Origin: Poa pratensis
Lineage: Eukaryota > Streptophyta > Magnoliopsida > Poales > Poaceae
Direction: 5' to 3'
DNA length: 64,000 nucleotides
Assembly: GCA_947311845.1 (NCBI GenBank)
Contig: CAMZMU010000041.1
Location: 110,846,193 to 110,910,192, forward strand
The number at the start of each line of letters is the position of its first letter. The first letter of the stretch is position 1. Positions 1 through 11,048 of the stretch are shown piece after piece. The position numbers and the translations under genes are program-made. Below the pieces are notes generated by a model. That model worked only from the letters and a program-made list of their open reading frames with translations, was not told where the DNA came from and ran no database searches.

Positions 1-229
1 GCGGATATCTTCCACGACTCGACTACTACGGCAGCGATCAACGTCGCGGCCGCCGGACCGCGCGGACACGTCTAACCAGCAACTCGAGCACTAGACATCT
101 TCATCAGCCACTCGCCAACCTCAACATCGACGCAGGACGCTCTTAATACTCGGGGTTGCGCCCCAAAACTATTACGGTGCACCCGACACCCGGGGGCTGG
201 CGCTTCGTCAACAACAACAAATTTTTCAA

Positions 230-1280
230 CGCTGCACCCGACAGGTGCCCTCGCCTTCGTCGACTCCGCCTCCAACACTCGGGGGCTGGCGGCCCCGCCT
301 TCGTCGACTCCGCCTCCAACACTCGGGGGCTGGCCACGCATTCGTCGACTCCGTCTCCGACACTCGGGGGCTGGCGGCCTCGCCTTCGTCGACTCCGCCT
401 CCAACACTCGGGGGCTGGCGGCCCCGCCTTCGTCGACTCCGCCTTCGTCGACTCCGCCTCCAACACTCGGGGGCTGGTGGCCACGCATTCGTCGGCTCCG
501 TCTCCGACACTCGGGGCTGGCGGCCTCGCCTTCGTCGACTTTGCCTTCATCGGCTCCGTCTCCGACACTCGCGGGTTGGCGGCCTCGCCTTCGTCGACTT
601 TGCCTTCGTCGGCTCCGTCTCCGACACTCGCGGGTTGGCGGCCTCGCCTTCACTGGCTCCGTCTCTGACACTAGGGGACTGGCTGCTCCGCCTTCGTCGA
701 CTCCGCCTCCAACACTCGGGGGCTGGCGGCCCCGCCTTCGTCGACTCCGCCTCCAACACTCGGGGCTGGTGGCCACGCATTCGTCGACTCCGTCTCCGAC
801 ACTCGGGGGCTGGCGGCCTCGCCTTCGTCGACTTCGCCTTCGTCGACTCCGCCTCCAACACTCGGCGGCTGGCGGCCTCGCCTTCGTCGACTTTGCCTTC
901 GTCGGCTCCGTCTCCGACACTCGCGGGTTGGCGGCCTCGCCTTCACTGGCTCCGTCTCTGACACTAGGGGACTGGCTGCTCCGCCTTCGTCGACTCCGCC
1001 TCCAACACTCGGGGGCTGGCGGCCCCGCCTTCGTCGACTCCGCCTCCAACACTCGGGGGCTGGTGGCCACGCATTCGTCGACTCCGTCTCCGACACTCGG
1101 GGGCTGGCGGCCTCGCCTTCGTCGACTTCGCCTTCGTCGACTCCGCCTCCAACACTCGGGGGCTGGCGGCCTCGCCTTCGTCGACTTCGCCTTCACTGGC
1201 TCCGTCTCCGACACTCGGGGGCTGGCGTCTCGCCTTCATCAGCCCGTCTCCGACACTCGGGGGCTGGCACTTCACCTTCA
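230..1280. repeat. GC-rich minisatellite, ~44-bp unit
   Basis: More than twenty imperfect copies of a unit around ttcgtcgactccgcctccaa followed by cactcgggggctggcggcc, some with an extra 15-bp ttcgtcgacttcgcc block. All six frames stay open for long stretches because of the composition, giving Arg/Ser/Pro-rich pseudo-proteins that are not genes. Each unit carries cactcgggggct, the same motif that forms the presumed polypurine tract before the LTR at 2926. Confidence 0.85.
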
Positions 1281-1835
1281 TCACCTCCGCCGCGTCGACT
1301 CCAGTCCGCTGCGTCGACAACTTCCGCCGCGTCGACTTCGGTCCGCCGCGACGACTACTTCCGCCGCGTCGACTACATCTGCCGCGTCGACTTCGGTCCG
1401 CCGCGACGACAACTTCCGCCGCGTCGACTACATCTGCCGCGTTGACTCCGGTCCGCCGCGACGACTACTTCCGCTGCGTCGACTCCGGTCCGCTGCGTCG
1501 ACTACTTCCGCTGCATCGACTCCGGTCCGCCGCGTCGACTACTTCCGCCGCGTCGACTACCTCCGCCGCATCGACTCCGGTCCGCCGCGTCGATTACTTC
1601 CGCCGCGTCGACTGCCTCTACGGCACCACCACGCCTTCGCCGACTCCGGTCCGCCGCGTCGACTGCCTCTACGGCACCACTCCGCCGCGTCGACTCCGAT
1701 CCGCCGCGTCGACTGCCTCTACGGCACCACTCCGCCGCGTCGACTCCGGTCCGCCGCGTCGACTGCCTCTACGGCACCACTCCGCCGCGTCGACTACGGT
1801 CCGCCGCGTCGACTGCCTCTACGGTACAACTCGAA
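1281..1835. repeat. GTCGAC-rich minisatellite
   Basis: Tandem units of the type ccgccgcgtcgactacttcc (about 19-21 bp), changing from about 1608 to a longer unit of about 54 bp that includes tgcctctacggcaccact, present about four times. It follows directly on the previous array and shares the gtcgac core, so it probably arose by repeated slippage or unequal exchange inside the same element. Confidence 0.8.
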
Positions 1836-2110
1836 AAATCCTTGGCCGCCACCCAAAGCACTCGGGGGCTGCGCCGCACAGGTCTAAGTCAAACCTAGGC
1901 CGCCACTCGATCCACTCGGGGGCTGCGCCATACAGGTCCACTCGAAAAATCCTTGGCCACCACCCGAAGCACTCGGGGGCTGCGCCGCACAGGTCTAAGT
2001 CAAACCTCGGCCGTCACCCGACGCACTCGAGGGCTGCGCCATACAGGTCCAACAAGAAAACCTAGGCCACACTCGAACACTCGGGGGCTGCGCCATACAG
2101 GTCCAAAAAC
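1836..2110. repeat. ~56-bp tandem repeat with cactcgggggctgcgcc core
   Basis: About five imperfect units containing actcgggggctgcgcc(g/a)(c/t)acaggtc separated by aaaatccttggcc or aaacctaggcc. This is the third successive repeat type in the Gypsy internal region and again contains the polypurine-tract-like core. Confidence 0.75.
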
Positions 2111-2560
2111 GCAGTAGGCCGTTCGGCTGAGCAAATACTCGACATGTTTGTCGAATCCACCAAGTAGGCCGTCAGGCCGAATGAGCACTCGAATCTCATT
2201 CGAGTTCCACAAAATAGGTCATTCGACTGAATACAAACTCCAACCTCACTTGGGTTTTTTACGAAGTAGGCCGCTTGGCTGAATCAAAGATGCAGCTCTA
2301 TTCGAGTTCCTTTACAAGTAAGCTTACGGCTGAGAGAACTACTCAAAAGTAGGCCAATTGGCTGAATGAGCACTCGAATCTCATTCGAGATCCACAAGTA
2401 GGCCGTCGGGCTGAGCAAGCACTCGAACCCATTCGAGTCACACGAGTAAGCCGTCAGGCTGAGCAAGCACTCGAACCCATTCGAGTCACACGAGTAAGCC
2501 GTCAGGCTGAGCAAGCACTCGAAAAGTGCAAACACATAGTAAGCCAAACAGACTGAAAAA
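2105..2560. repeat. ~50-bp tandem repeat with aagtaggccgtcaggctga core
   Basis: About nine degenerate units of agtaggccgt(c/t)(a/c)ggctga followed by gcaagcactcgaacccattc. The units near 2440-2520 are nearly identical to each other, so the array expanded recently at that end. Confidence 0.75.
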
Positions 2561-2925
2561 GGACTCTGATTTATCAATGATTTCCTAAAATTACTCCCAT
2601 CGGGAGGGTTTCAGAAATTTCTTTCGACTGAGAGAGGTTTTTGAGATTAACCTCAATTACAAGCAATTCAGCTTAATCTCGGGGGCTACTCCCATCGGGA
2701 GCACTGTTCGCGCTCCCGATAGACTCAGTCGAAACATTACCGACTAAAGCATCCTCTGTAAGCCCTCAACGGCCGGAGTCGAATTTCTTTAACTATCGTT
2801 TTCAGGAACAAGATGGCGTGCCCAGGAGGAAAGAGCACTTCCCCGACGCATCGACTACGCCTACACGACATGCTGCTTGGAGTCTCTGCCCGATTCTTCG
2901 TATCAACCAGACACTCGGGGGCTCC

Positions 2926-3355
2926 TGACGTGGGAGTACCCTCCGGGCACCCGACCGTTGGCGTACCCGATGCAGCCCAGCACCTGGAGGCCCATGAAGC
3001 CCAACAAGCTACAACTTAGAGTACAAGACAGAAATTCATGTAAACCCTACCTGGCTCCCTTTATAAAGCCAGGCAGGGGCACCCGCATAGGGAGATCCCC
3101 CACGGGACACACAGATAGGCATAGCCCTAGCGAGACCACGTCTCGTACCATCGCCCTCGCGGCCACCATGTAATCTCATATCTCCATCAATACAAGATCA
3201 GACAAGCAGGATGTAGGTCTTTACCTCACCATGAGGGGCCGAACCTAGGTAAATCCTCGCTTGTCAGCCGACGGAACTACCAGCGCGCACTCTCTCTCCC
3301 CCTCAATCAACCCGGGGTGCACAACCCTGGGATTTGCCGAGGTGATCCCTCGACA
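2926..3355 (+). mobile_element. 3' LTR of the Gypsy-type element
   Basis: 430 bp starting tgacgtgggagtac and ending cctcgaca (TG...CA), directly after a purine-rich tract. A TATA-like tttataaa lies at 3060-3067, with a GC-rich segment and the transcript start expected just downstream. The sequence after the LTR (actgc, 3356-3360) would be one copy of the target-site duplication; the other copy is outside the window. Confidence 0.65.
3060..3067 (+). promoter_or_regulatory. TATA-like box of the Gypsy LTR
   Basis: The motif tttataaa sits 134 bp inside the LTR, in ctccctttataaagccagg. It is placed as expected for the U3 promoter of an LTR retrotransposon. Function is inferred. Confidence 0.4.
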
Positions 3356-4714
3356 ACTGCATGTATATATTAAGAAAGAGGAGGTTCAAGTCATAAAAGA
3401 CCTAAGTACAGCGACCAAAAACAAAACAAAAATAAAAATAAAAACCAGGAAGGGTGGGGGAGAGGCAACAAACAACAAAAAGGAAAAAACTACGACCAGA
3501 GAGCCATGGCAGCTCGGCTACTGAAAGGAAGATGAAAAGATTAAAATGATTTCCACTTCAAATAATAAGAAGCAAACATTCTAGAAATTGAACGTAATAT
3601 GGTATGTTCATAACAAACTGCACAAGTGCCACTCCGAATGTGTTCCAACCCGAAGAGATAGATGTCAACTTTCAAAGTAGATAGCCATCAATAAATAAGA
3701 AGGTGAACTTGGTGTACCGGAATCTAATCCCCAAGCCAAGAAGCCTATGAGTGTGACTTGATGGGAAAATGAACACATACGGTTAAGTTCTCGCGCCCAT
3801 TTGCGATAGGGCTGTCCATCTTACATGATTGACTACAGCTAACCGCGACAAAAGGAAATCATACATTTTTAACCGGGTGAGACATCGCACGTGTTTCACT
3901 GTAATAAATCATGTGTGATATTTCACACATGCTTACATTTTCTAAATCGTGTATGATGTCTTTACATCGCATAGATGTGGAGAGTGTGAAATACGCGCAC
4001 GGATTAGTGGTTTCGTGTGTGCCATTGGAGGGGAGTAATTTAAATGTCCCGATCTGAACTAATATCGCGAGGGAGCGTCATGGGACCTGTTTAAGCACTA
4101 AATTTTCACAAGACGGCGAGTTCCTTAAATGTAATTGTTGCGTGTGTGAAAATTGTATATTATACCGCATACGAGTTTCTGGGCGCAAGGGAATGAAAGG
4201 AGAGTTGGTCCCGACCGGTACTACGCCACCAAAGCCACAAGCTAATATTCCACTCCATAGCTCCTCGATCCTCGATCACAAGTGGCCTTTCTTGCTCACC
4301 CTAGATTAGGTAAGCCTCACCAATGAGTGAAGAAGCCGGTAAGGAAGGCGGTGCATGCCAAAGTGGCATGACCTTGTTGTACGTGGATGTTTACGCAAAT
4401 TCATGTGAACTGACTGTTGAGATTTCGAGTCACCGCACGCACGGAGTTATCATGGGTGACAATAATAATCATGGATCCAGGTATCCCGCTGAGGGCGCTC
4501 GTATGGAGTCCAAATTATGCCCATGAATTTTATGGAGCGGTTACCCGCAAACTAACGGGTTGAGCATCTACATATATAGATTTTGCTCCATGTATAGTGT
4601 TAATTGGGGATGTTATTTGCAATGCTTTCATTATTGTTTTTCAAAAAAAAATTAACTACTACTACTTTTGTTGTTTTATGTACTTTCGTTCCTCCATGGA
4701 GAGATAGATCTCCA
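3356..4714. other. intergenic, no recognisable gene
   Basis: No open reading frame with recognisable protein motifs on either strand. The stretch contains an A-rich tract near 3415-3460 and low-similarity AT-rich sequence. I could not assign it to an element family. Confidence 0.5.
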
Positions 4715-4720
4715 TTACAG

Positions 4721-5733
4721 GGGTCTTTTACGGTGCAAATTACTAGTCCTTTGGACTAGTAGTAATTAGCCATATCCACCGTTGATTATTTTGGGGTAGT
4801 TTAGGCAACTCGGGTTTCTTTTTAACTTTAATTATTGTAGGGGTGGTAATAGAATGTACTCCATTCATTCCAGCCGCAGCGATTAAGAGGAAACAAAGCC
4901 CGGTACGTCAAAAAAAAAAAGGAAACCGAGGCCGGCCGTTGCTCTCGACACGCCGTCGCCATAGCTGGCCTTCTTTGGCGCCGTCGTGAGGTCCCTGGCC
5001 GTCGTCGACTGGATACAGATAGCAATGCTATTCCACACAGCCCGCCGTACCTGGCGTTCGATGCCGCCATCGTCGACTGGACAGACCAATCGCTCACGCA
5101 CGCGCTGCCACCGTCGCTGGCGTTCCATGGCATCCTCGTCGACTGAAGACAGACTGCCGGTGCTATCGCACGCCACCCGTCGCCCTTGCACGCTCCCCCG
5201 TCATAGCTGGCGTTTGTTGCCGTCGTCGACAGGACACAGGTCGTCGCTCTTGCACGCGCCGCCGCCGTCGCTGGCGTTCCTTGGCGTCGTCGCCGACTGG
5301 AGACAGATCGCCAGCGCCAGCGCCCTTGCACGTGCCCCGTCATAGCTGGAGAGCCTGGAGTTCGTTGCCGTTGTCGACAGGACACAGCCCGTCACTCTCG
5401 CACGCGCCGCCGCCGTCGCTGGCATTCATTGGCGTCGTGGTCTACTGGACAGATCAGTCCTATTGCACGAGGCTCGTCGCCCTCGCCGTCGGTCGCGTTC
5501 GTTGGCGCCGCTGTCGACAGCAGAAAGCTCGCCGGGTGGACAAATTTCGATCTCGTGAAAAAGCCCTACTGGATATGGAAATTATTTTGTGGGACGTGTT
5601 TTTCTCATCTTCCTATTTTAGCATTGGGTGGAAAAATACTGCTAGGTTGGTCGACAAGTATTGATCAACTTCAACCATTGTATCCCGAGGCTTGGACGGT
5701 TGTTGTTTGTCTGTCCGTACCGTAAAAGAGCCC
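4721..5733. mobile_element. non-autonomous TIR transposon carrying a minisatellite
   Basis: The left end gggtcttttacggtgc and the right end gtaccgtaaaagagccc form a 16-17-bp imperfect terminal inverted repeat, flanked on both sides by ttacag (4715-4720 and 5734-5739) as target-site duplication. The interior (about 4930-5540) is a GC-rich degenerate repeat with units around cgtcgctggcgttcattggc and cgtcgactggacacagatc. No transposase is present. The superfamily is uncertain: a 6-bp duplication does not fit hAT (8), MULE (9) or Harbinger (3) cleanly. Confidence 0.6.
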
Positions 5734-5847
5734 TTACAGGGAGCCATTTTCTAACTTCGCATGCGGGAATGAATGGATCGACATATGGATACGGCCGGGC
5801 ATGAATTTTGGGGAGTTCTGCTGGTCTAAACCAGCCCCACTGCCATA

Positions 5848-6098
5848 GGCCCTGTTTGTTTCTAGAGTTTTTGTGGGGATTGATAGGGATAATTCTCTAG
5901 TGTATTGGGTGAAACCCCAAACTTCACCCAATCCCCTAGGGGAATGAACTAGAGTTTGGTGATTTGTGGGGAAAGGTGAGGATAAAACATGTCCAATACA
6001 CTAGAAACAAACGATGTTTTGAAGTTTGGGGTTTCATCCAATCCACTAGATGATTATCCTCACCAATCTCCACAAAAACTCTAGAAACAAACGGGGCC
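5848..6098. mobile_element. Tourist-like MITE
   Basis: About 250-bp palindromic element. It begins ggccctgtttgtttctagag and ends ctctagaaacaaacggggcc, with internal inverted sequence (ggggtttcacccaatcc-type blocks) on both arms. The flanks carry TA-rich bases at both ends as expected for Tourist/Harbinger-type MITEs, but the 3-bp duplication is not perfect (ata versus taa). No coding capacity. Confidence 0.75.
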
Positions 6099-6475
6099 TA
6101 ACGGAGTATTATATTGTGCAGTACCCAAATAAGAAGCGACACACAAGACAATTTGTGCTAGCCTGTCTAGGTGTAGCACTGTGCATGTACACGGTACACA
6201 CGCATATAGCCCTATATATAGGTAGGAAGATAGAATATGGGATCGATGATCGGCTGAATCATGTACACACGAAGCTTGACCTTTCCGTTTTCTCCTAGCT
6301 TTCGTTGTTTTCCATCTTCTCCTTGCCTCGTTGGTGATGGAGAGTTGGGTTTGTATGTTTGTTTGCTGGTCTTGGCTTGCAGTTTGCTTGGCAGAACGCG
6401 TGTCCACGAATGGAATCAGGCGTCGCAATCCGAGGCTGATCCTATCTAGGATCGTCTGCATAATCGAGTCAAATG

Positions 6476-6749
6476 TTTTTTAGAACCACGCACATACACT
6501 CACTCGTATGTATGAACACATACATAACATACACACCTATAAGCACATTTAAAAGACTGAGCGGGCGAGTGTCGGGTGGGATCTTGAAATTGATGAAGTT
6601 ACCGCATATGCCTCAGTATCGATGATGGAATGTCACTTCTCACCAAAAAATATTTTGGCATAAATTTACGGATCAAACCTAAGTTTTAAATTCTGTTGGG
6701 CTGGGTACTAGCAACCTCCTAACCATCCGACTAAAGGTTGGTTCTCATT
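6476..6749 (-). mobile_element. Au-type SINE, minus strand, with perfect 10-bp target-site duplication
   Basis: Flanked by gagtcaaatg at 6466-6475 and 6750-6759. Read on the minus strand it starts with a tRNA-like head with an A-box-like tggttaggagg and a B-box-like ggtttgatcc (one mismatch from the consensus). It continues with a (gtgtgt/atgtat)-rich body and ends in an A-run. This matches the layout of the Au SINE of grasses; assignment is from memory of that layout. The perfect duplication shows a clean retroposition event. Confidence 0.75.
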
Positions 6750-6963
6750 GAGTCAAATGATTTTGCTACCCCGCACACAACACACCTAGCTGAACATGCA
6801 CATACACACACATACGTGTGCGCGTGGAGAACGGAAACGCGATGGAAACCCAGCCAGGATCGGAGTTGTTAATTACTTAGATGACGAGGCACACATGGGA
6901 ATATAATACTCCAGTATTGGCGACGAGATGCGACCAAAGCAGTCCTAGTCGACGACTCCAGTC

Positions 6964-6971
6964 CTCTATAA
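6964..6971 (+). promoter_or_regulatory. probable TATA box of the proline transporter gene
   Basis: The motif tctataag lies 135 bp before the ATG at 7099, followed by a CT-rich leader that resembles a plant 5' untranslated region. The position is plausible for a plant TATA box; function is inferred. Confidence 0.4.
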
Positions 6972-7420
6972 GACTCTCTCCGTCCTGCTAGCTAGCTGTG
7001 TGATTCATTCCAGTTCATTCGTTCTCCCACCCTCCCCTTCCATTTCCCCGGACCTCTGTTGTTTATATCAACTCAAATCAAACGCGTGGAGAAGAAAGAT
7101 GTCGACGCCGCCGGCAGAGAAGGTGATCGTGGTGGACGCCGACCCCAAGAACGGCGGGCGGGGGGACGAGCTGGATGACCTGCCTGTCGCCGATGGCACC
7201 GCACACCAGATTAGCGTCGGTACGTACCTACGCACGCTATTTTAATCTTCCTTTCATCCCTCCGGAATCCTTGCAGTCAGTAGTCTTTCCTTGAGTTTCT
7301 TGACCAAAGGAGGAAGATGATCATGTTCTTGTTTCTTGTTTTCTCCTCCTTGATCGATCGTTCTTAGGTTCCACCGCTCCAATCCTATCCCTGTAGCCAG
7401 TTACTCCATGATAACGGTCC

Positions 7421-7468
7421 ATCTATCTACTTATCTATCTATCTATCTATCGATCTGTCTATCTGTAT
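7421..7468. repeat. (TCTA)n microsatellite in ProT intron 1
   Basis: Imperfect tctatctacttatctatcta-type tetranucleotide repeat within the intron that runs from 7220 to 7953. Confidence 0.8.
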
Positions 7469-8200
7469 GACGAGAGCCTTTGCTATCATTTCGACTTAAT
7501 TCGATGATCGGGCCGGCCGGGGGACACCATCCATGCCTCCTAGGCTTGCGTTCCATTGCATCACCGCAGCGTCCGTTTTAGCTACGACTACGAGGGATCG
7601 GGGATACTGACAACGCGTACATATGTAATGCCAACATCAGCTATCTATGTCGTTAGTGTGCACCTATACAACACTACTGCAGTACTGAAGCCTTGTTCAG
7701 ATTAGCACTTACGGGGTCAGTTGATATATACTCCCTCCGTCCCTTTTTAGTTGCTATTTGCATCGAAAGATTTTGAGGTCCACCCCGCACTTGTTGCTTT
7801 GATTCCACATAGCTCTGTTTGCTTCTGGGTACAGATGCCCAATCTCCACTTTCATGATGGATCTCAGACAGTCTCTGAATATACCTGCAAACTCGATCAC
7901 TTTTTTGTTGCATCCTCAGTTAACTAACATTTGCACGTTAATGGACGGATCAGATCCATGGTACCAGGTGGGGTTCGTGCTGACGACGGGGGTGAACAGC
8001 GCGTACGTGCTGGGCTACTCCGGCTCGCTGATGGTGCCCCTGGGCTGGGTGGGCGGCACCGTGGGCCTCCTCCTCGCCGCCGCGGTCTCCATGTACGCCA
8101 ACGCGCTCCTCGCCCGCCTCCACCTCCTCGGCGGCAAGCGCCACATCCGCTACAGGGACCTCGCCGGCCACATCTACGGGCGCAAGATGTACAGCCTCAC

Positions 8201-8774
8201 TGAAGTCCCTGCCCAAGGAAGAAGATGTAACACACGGGAGTTGCAGCACCGCACACTTGTGCTTTTCTCTGTATTACTCTCTTACCGAACCAAACTGATT
8301 ACAAGTCCTTTTAAAGGGAAGCAAACGCACCGGCCAAGCCACACAACGGCTTCATCCGATTTCTACTCCACTACTAGCTACACACGTACACGTTGAGTCA
8401 CTACCAAGTCTGCAGATTAGGAACTAGTCCAACGGCACCACACCTGCATCGATCCACTTCTAGCTCCACGTCCAACTGCTCGCTGACTTGACTCCTGGTA
8501 CTCCAAGACACATACATGCATGCAGATCAATACTAACCGAGCTGACCACTAACCTAGCTCCTGACTAATTCTAGCAACATGTGTATGCAAGTACTCGACT
8601 AATGGCTGACAGTCTAGCCGCTGCACTGCACTCCCTCTATCGCTGCGTGCTGTGCTCTCTTGCCGATGCCTCTCTGCCATGTTTACATGCATACAACTAG
8701 CTCTAACATGCAATCAGAAATAAACATGAGACTAAACCTATATGCTAACACCAATAACAAGATTGGTTCCAACA
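8201..8774 (-). mobile_element. Copia-like solo LTR inserted in a ProT exon
   Basis: The exon sequence ctcac is duplicated exactly on both sides (8196-8200 and 8775-8779), and removing the insert plus one copy restores the expected [10 protein letters not shown] reading. On the minus strand the insert begins tgttggaacc and ends ggacttca (TG...CA), a typical Copia LTR start. There is only one such unit, with no internal domain. It is therefore a solo LTR left by recombination between two LTRs, or a very short element. Insert plus duplication is 579 bp, a multiple of three, but it brings an in-frame stop at about 8394. Confidence 0.85.
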
Positions 8775-9630
8775 CTCACCTGGGCGCTGCAGTACGTCAA
8801 CCTCTTCATGATCAACACCGGCTTCATCATCCTCGCCGGACAGGCGCTCAAGGCGCTGTACCTGCTGATCAACGACGACGGCGCCATGAAGCTGCCCTAC
8901 TGCATCGCGGTGTCCGGGTTCGTGTGCGCGCTCTTCGCCTTCGGCATCCCGTACCTGTCGGCGCTGAGGATCTGGCTGGGCTTCTCCACGGTGTTCAGCC
9001 TCATCTACATCGTGGCGGCGTGCGTGCTGTCGCTCAGGGACGGCATGCGCGCGCCGCCCCGGGACTACAGCATCCGCGGGGACGCGTCGAGCAGGGCGTA
9101 CAGCACCATCGGCGCCGCGGCGAGCTGGTGTTCGCGTACAACACCGGGATGCTGCCGGAGATCCAGGCCACCATCCGGCCGCCCGTGGTGAAGAACATGG
9201 AGAAGGCGCTGTGGTTCCAGTTCACCATCGGCTCCGTGCCTCTGTATGCGGTGATATTCATCGGCTACTGGGCCTACGGCAACGACACCTCCAGCTACCT
9301 GCTCAACAGCGTCCATGGACCCGTCTGGATCAAGGCCGTCGCCAACCTCTCCGCCTTCCTCCAGACCGTCATTGCGCTGCACATCTTCGCGTCGCCGATG
9401 TACGAGTACCTGGACACACGGTTCGGGAGCAGCGGGGGGGGGGGGGGGGGGGGGCCTTCGCGGTGCACAACGTGATGTTCAGGGTCGGGGTGAGGGGAGG
9501 GTACCTGGCGGTGAACACGCTGGTGGCGGCGATGCTGCCATCCCTGGGGGACTTCATGAGCCTCACGGGGGCGCTCAGCACCTTCCCGCTCACCTTCGTG
9601 CTCGCCAACCACATGTACCTCGTCGCCAAC

Positions 9631-11048
9631 AAGCACCGCCTCTCCTCGCTGCAGAAGTCATGGCACTGGCTCAACGTCATCGGCTTCACCGTCCTCGCCG
9701 TCACCGCCGCGGTCGCCGCGCTCAGGCTCATCGCCGTCGACTCCAAAACATACCATCTCTTCGCCGATGTCTGAATCTGAATGCTCTGCTCTCTGCTGCA
9801 GCCGCATCTCTGAGGAGGATAGTTTCCCTTCAGTGAGAAACCTAGCTGCATGATGTGGCATTGGCAAGCATCCCTTACGCCCATTTCGCGATTATACATT
9901 AATTATTGTGTGTTAGCGACAACAGTAGCTAGCGGATTACTAGCGTATTTATTACACTGACACTGCGCTGTTACTGAATCAGAATGGCCTAGCTTGATTC
10001 TGCCTTGACGTACGCCATTGGACGAGAAATTGGTGAGACAAAGACATATATATAGAGTGGAACTTCTGGTCTTGGAGAGTTGGGGATTGTGCTCAACTTG
10101 CTCATATTCGGTGGAGCGAGCTGCATTTTTAACGTCCACATTTCCTTTCCAAAAAGCTGGGGAGGAATTTTTTTAAAAGGAAAAGCAGGGTAGTCGAAAC
10201 ATGTTACTACATAAATGGGCTTGGTAGTGAAGAATAGTCCAGCCCATTTGTATGGCCAGCACAAGCTAGTCCATTAATGTTTCAGCATCAGCGAGTTTTA
10301 CAAAAAAAAAAAAAACAGTACTGAAAATTATGTTTCGATTTTGTAAGACAGGGTAAAGAAACCATATATCGTAGAGCTTGTTATAACGAGGTTTCTCTCA
10401 ATAAAAGCAACCCTTTGGTGGCCAGATGTTGAGAAACTTAACGGAGATGCGCGCGTTGCCGTGCTTGAACACATTTAACTGGAAATCTACGGGAAAGGAA
10501 CTTGGAAACAACGGCCTTCATGTGGCATTCTCTTGTCGAATTAACTGCGTGGGGTTTGGTTAGACTGCTCTTCAGCGAAAACACCATGATCGTGTCTTGA
10601 TGGTTAGATCCAACGCAGTCGCCTTTCCCTTCCGGGAGGCGTCGTTGCAACACACCATAGGAGATCCGTAGTAACGCGGGGTCACTTAACTAGTCAATAT
10701 AAAAGCAGTAGAAGCTTTCAACTCCCTCTGTTTCAAAGTAAGTGACGCAAATTTAGTAGTATAACTTTGTACTAAGTCTGTTCACTTAATTTGGAACGGA
10801 GGAAGTATATAGTACCTCGAGGGGTAAGAAAATGAAATCTCAAAGGTACCGGAATTCCTCAAACAGACGATGTTACCGGATACCGCGCTATTGCTGAACG
10901 ACCGAACTTAGTTTTCGCTGGATGAGCAAAGTGGTGAGCAAAAACAGATTAGGAATTGGGGCATGCTCTGACCGCAGATAAATGTGATTAAGGAATCAAT
11001 ATTCAGTGACTTGAACTGCATATTTATTGTCCACAACCGCTTCACAAA
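9631..11048. repeat. tandem duplication, copy A (1,418 bp)
   Basis: The segment starts in the last ProT exon at aagcaccgcctctcctcgct and runs through the 3' flank to 11048, where the same exon sequence begins again (11049). Downstream landmarks recur in the same order in copy B: tgggcttgg...ccagcccatttgtatggcc (10216/15312), tttggtggccagatgtt (10411/15474), the Stowaway relic (10722/26522) and gagcaaagtggtgagcaaaa (10923/26723). Copy A is uninterrupted. Confidence 0.9.
10722..10805. mobile_element. Stowaway MITE relic (copy A)
   Basis: Short element with ends ctccctctgtttc and ggaacggaggaag, typical of Stowaway terminal repeats. The counterpart in copy B is at 26522-26590, so the insertion predates the duplication. 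Confidence 0.65.

Larger units (their letters stand above)
1..3355 (+). mobile_element. 3' part of a Gypsy-type LTR retrotransposon, 5' end outside the window
   Basis: The right border is an LTR (2926-3355) preceded by the purine-rich motif actcgggggctcc, which fits a polypurine tract directly before a TG start. To the left lie about 2.9 kb without coding capacity, built of tandem repeats. This fits the untranslated stretch between pol and the 3' LTR in some large grass Gypsy elements. No gag or pol motif is visible in the window, so class and orientation rest on the tract, the LTR ends (TG...CA) and the TATA-like site in the LTR. The family name is not determined. Confidence 0.7.
7099..9774 (+). 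pseudogene. ProT: proline/compatible-solute transporter (ProT-like, AAAP family), disrupted
   Basis: Exon 1 (7099-7219) encodes MSTPPAEKVIVVDADPKNGG and onward; exon 2 starts at 7954. The splice restores [18 protein letters not shown], followed by [40 protein letters not shown] and, further on, [40 protein letters not shown] and a final [18 protein letters not shown] before the stop. This is the profile of plasma-membrane proline transporters (about 450 residues, 10-11 membrane segments). Three lesions break it: a 574-bp LTR inserted in the exon after SLT (8201-8774), a one-base deletion near 9121-9126 (gcgagctggtg for an expected gcgagcctggtg), and a frame change at the 21-G run at 9434-9454. 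All downstream segments are well conserved, so inactivation looks recent. The G-run length could be a sequencing error; the LTR cannot. Confidence 0.9.

Noticed and set aside
72..2065. Long Arg/Ser/Pro-rich open frames on both strands over the first 2 kb
   Set aside because: They occur in all frames because the minisatellite units contain no stops; there is no start context, no domain and no codon bias beyond the repeat.
4828..5664. Overlapping open frames within the TIR element
   Set aside because: Products of the GC-rich degenerate minisatellite; frames on both strands are equally open.
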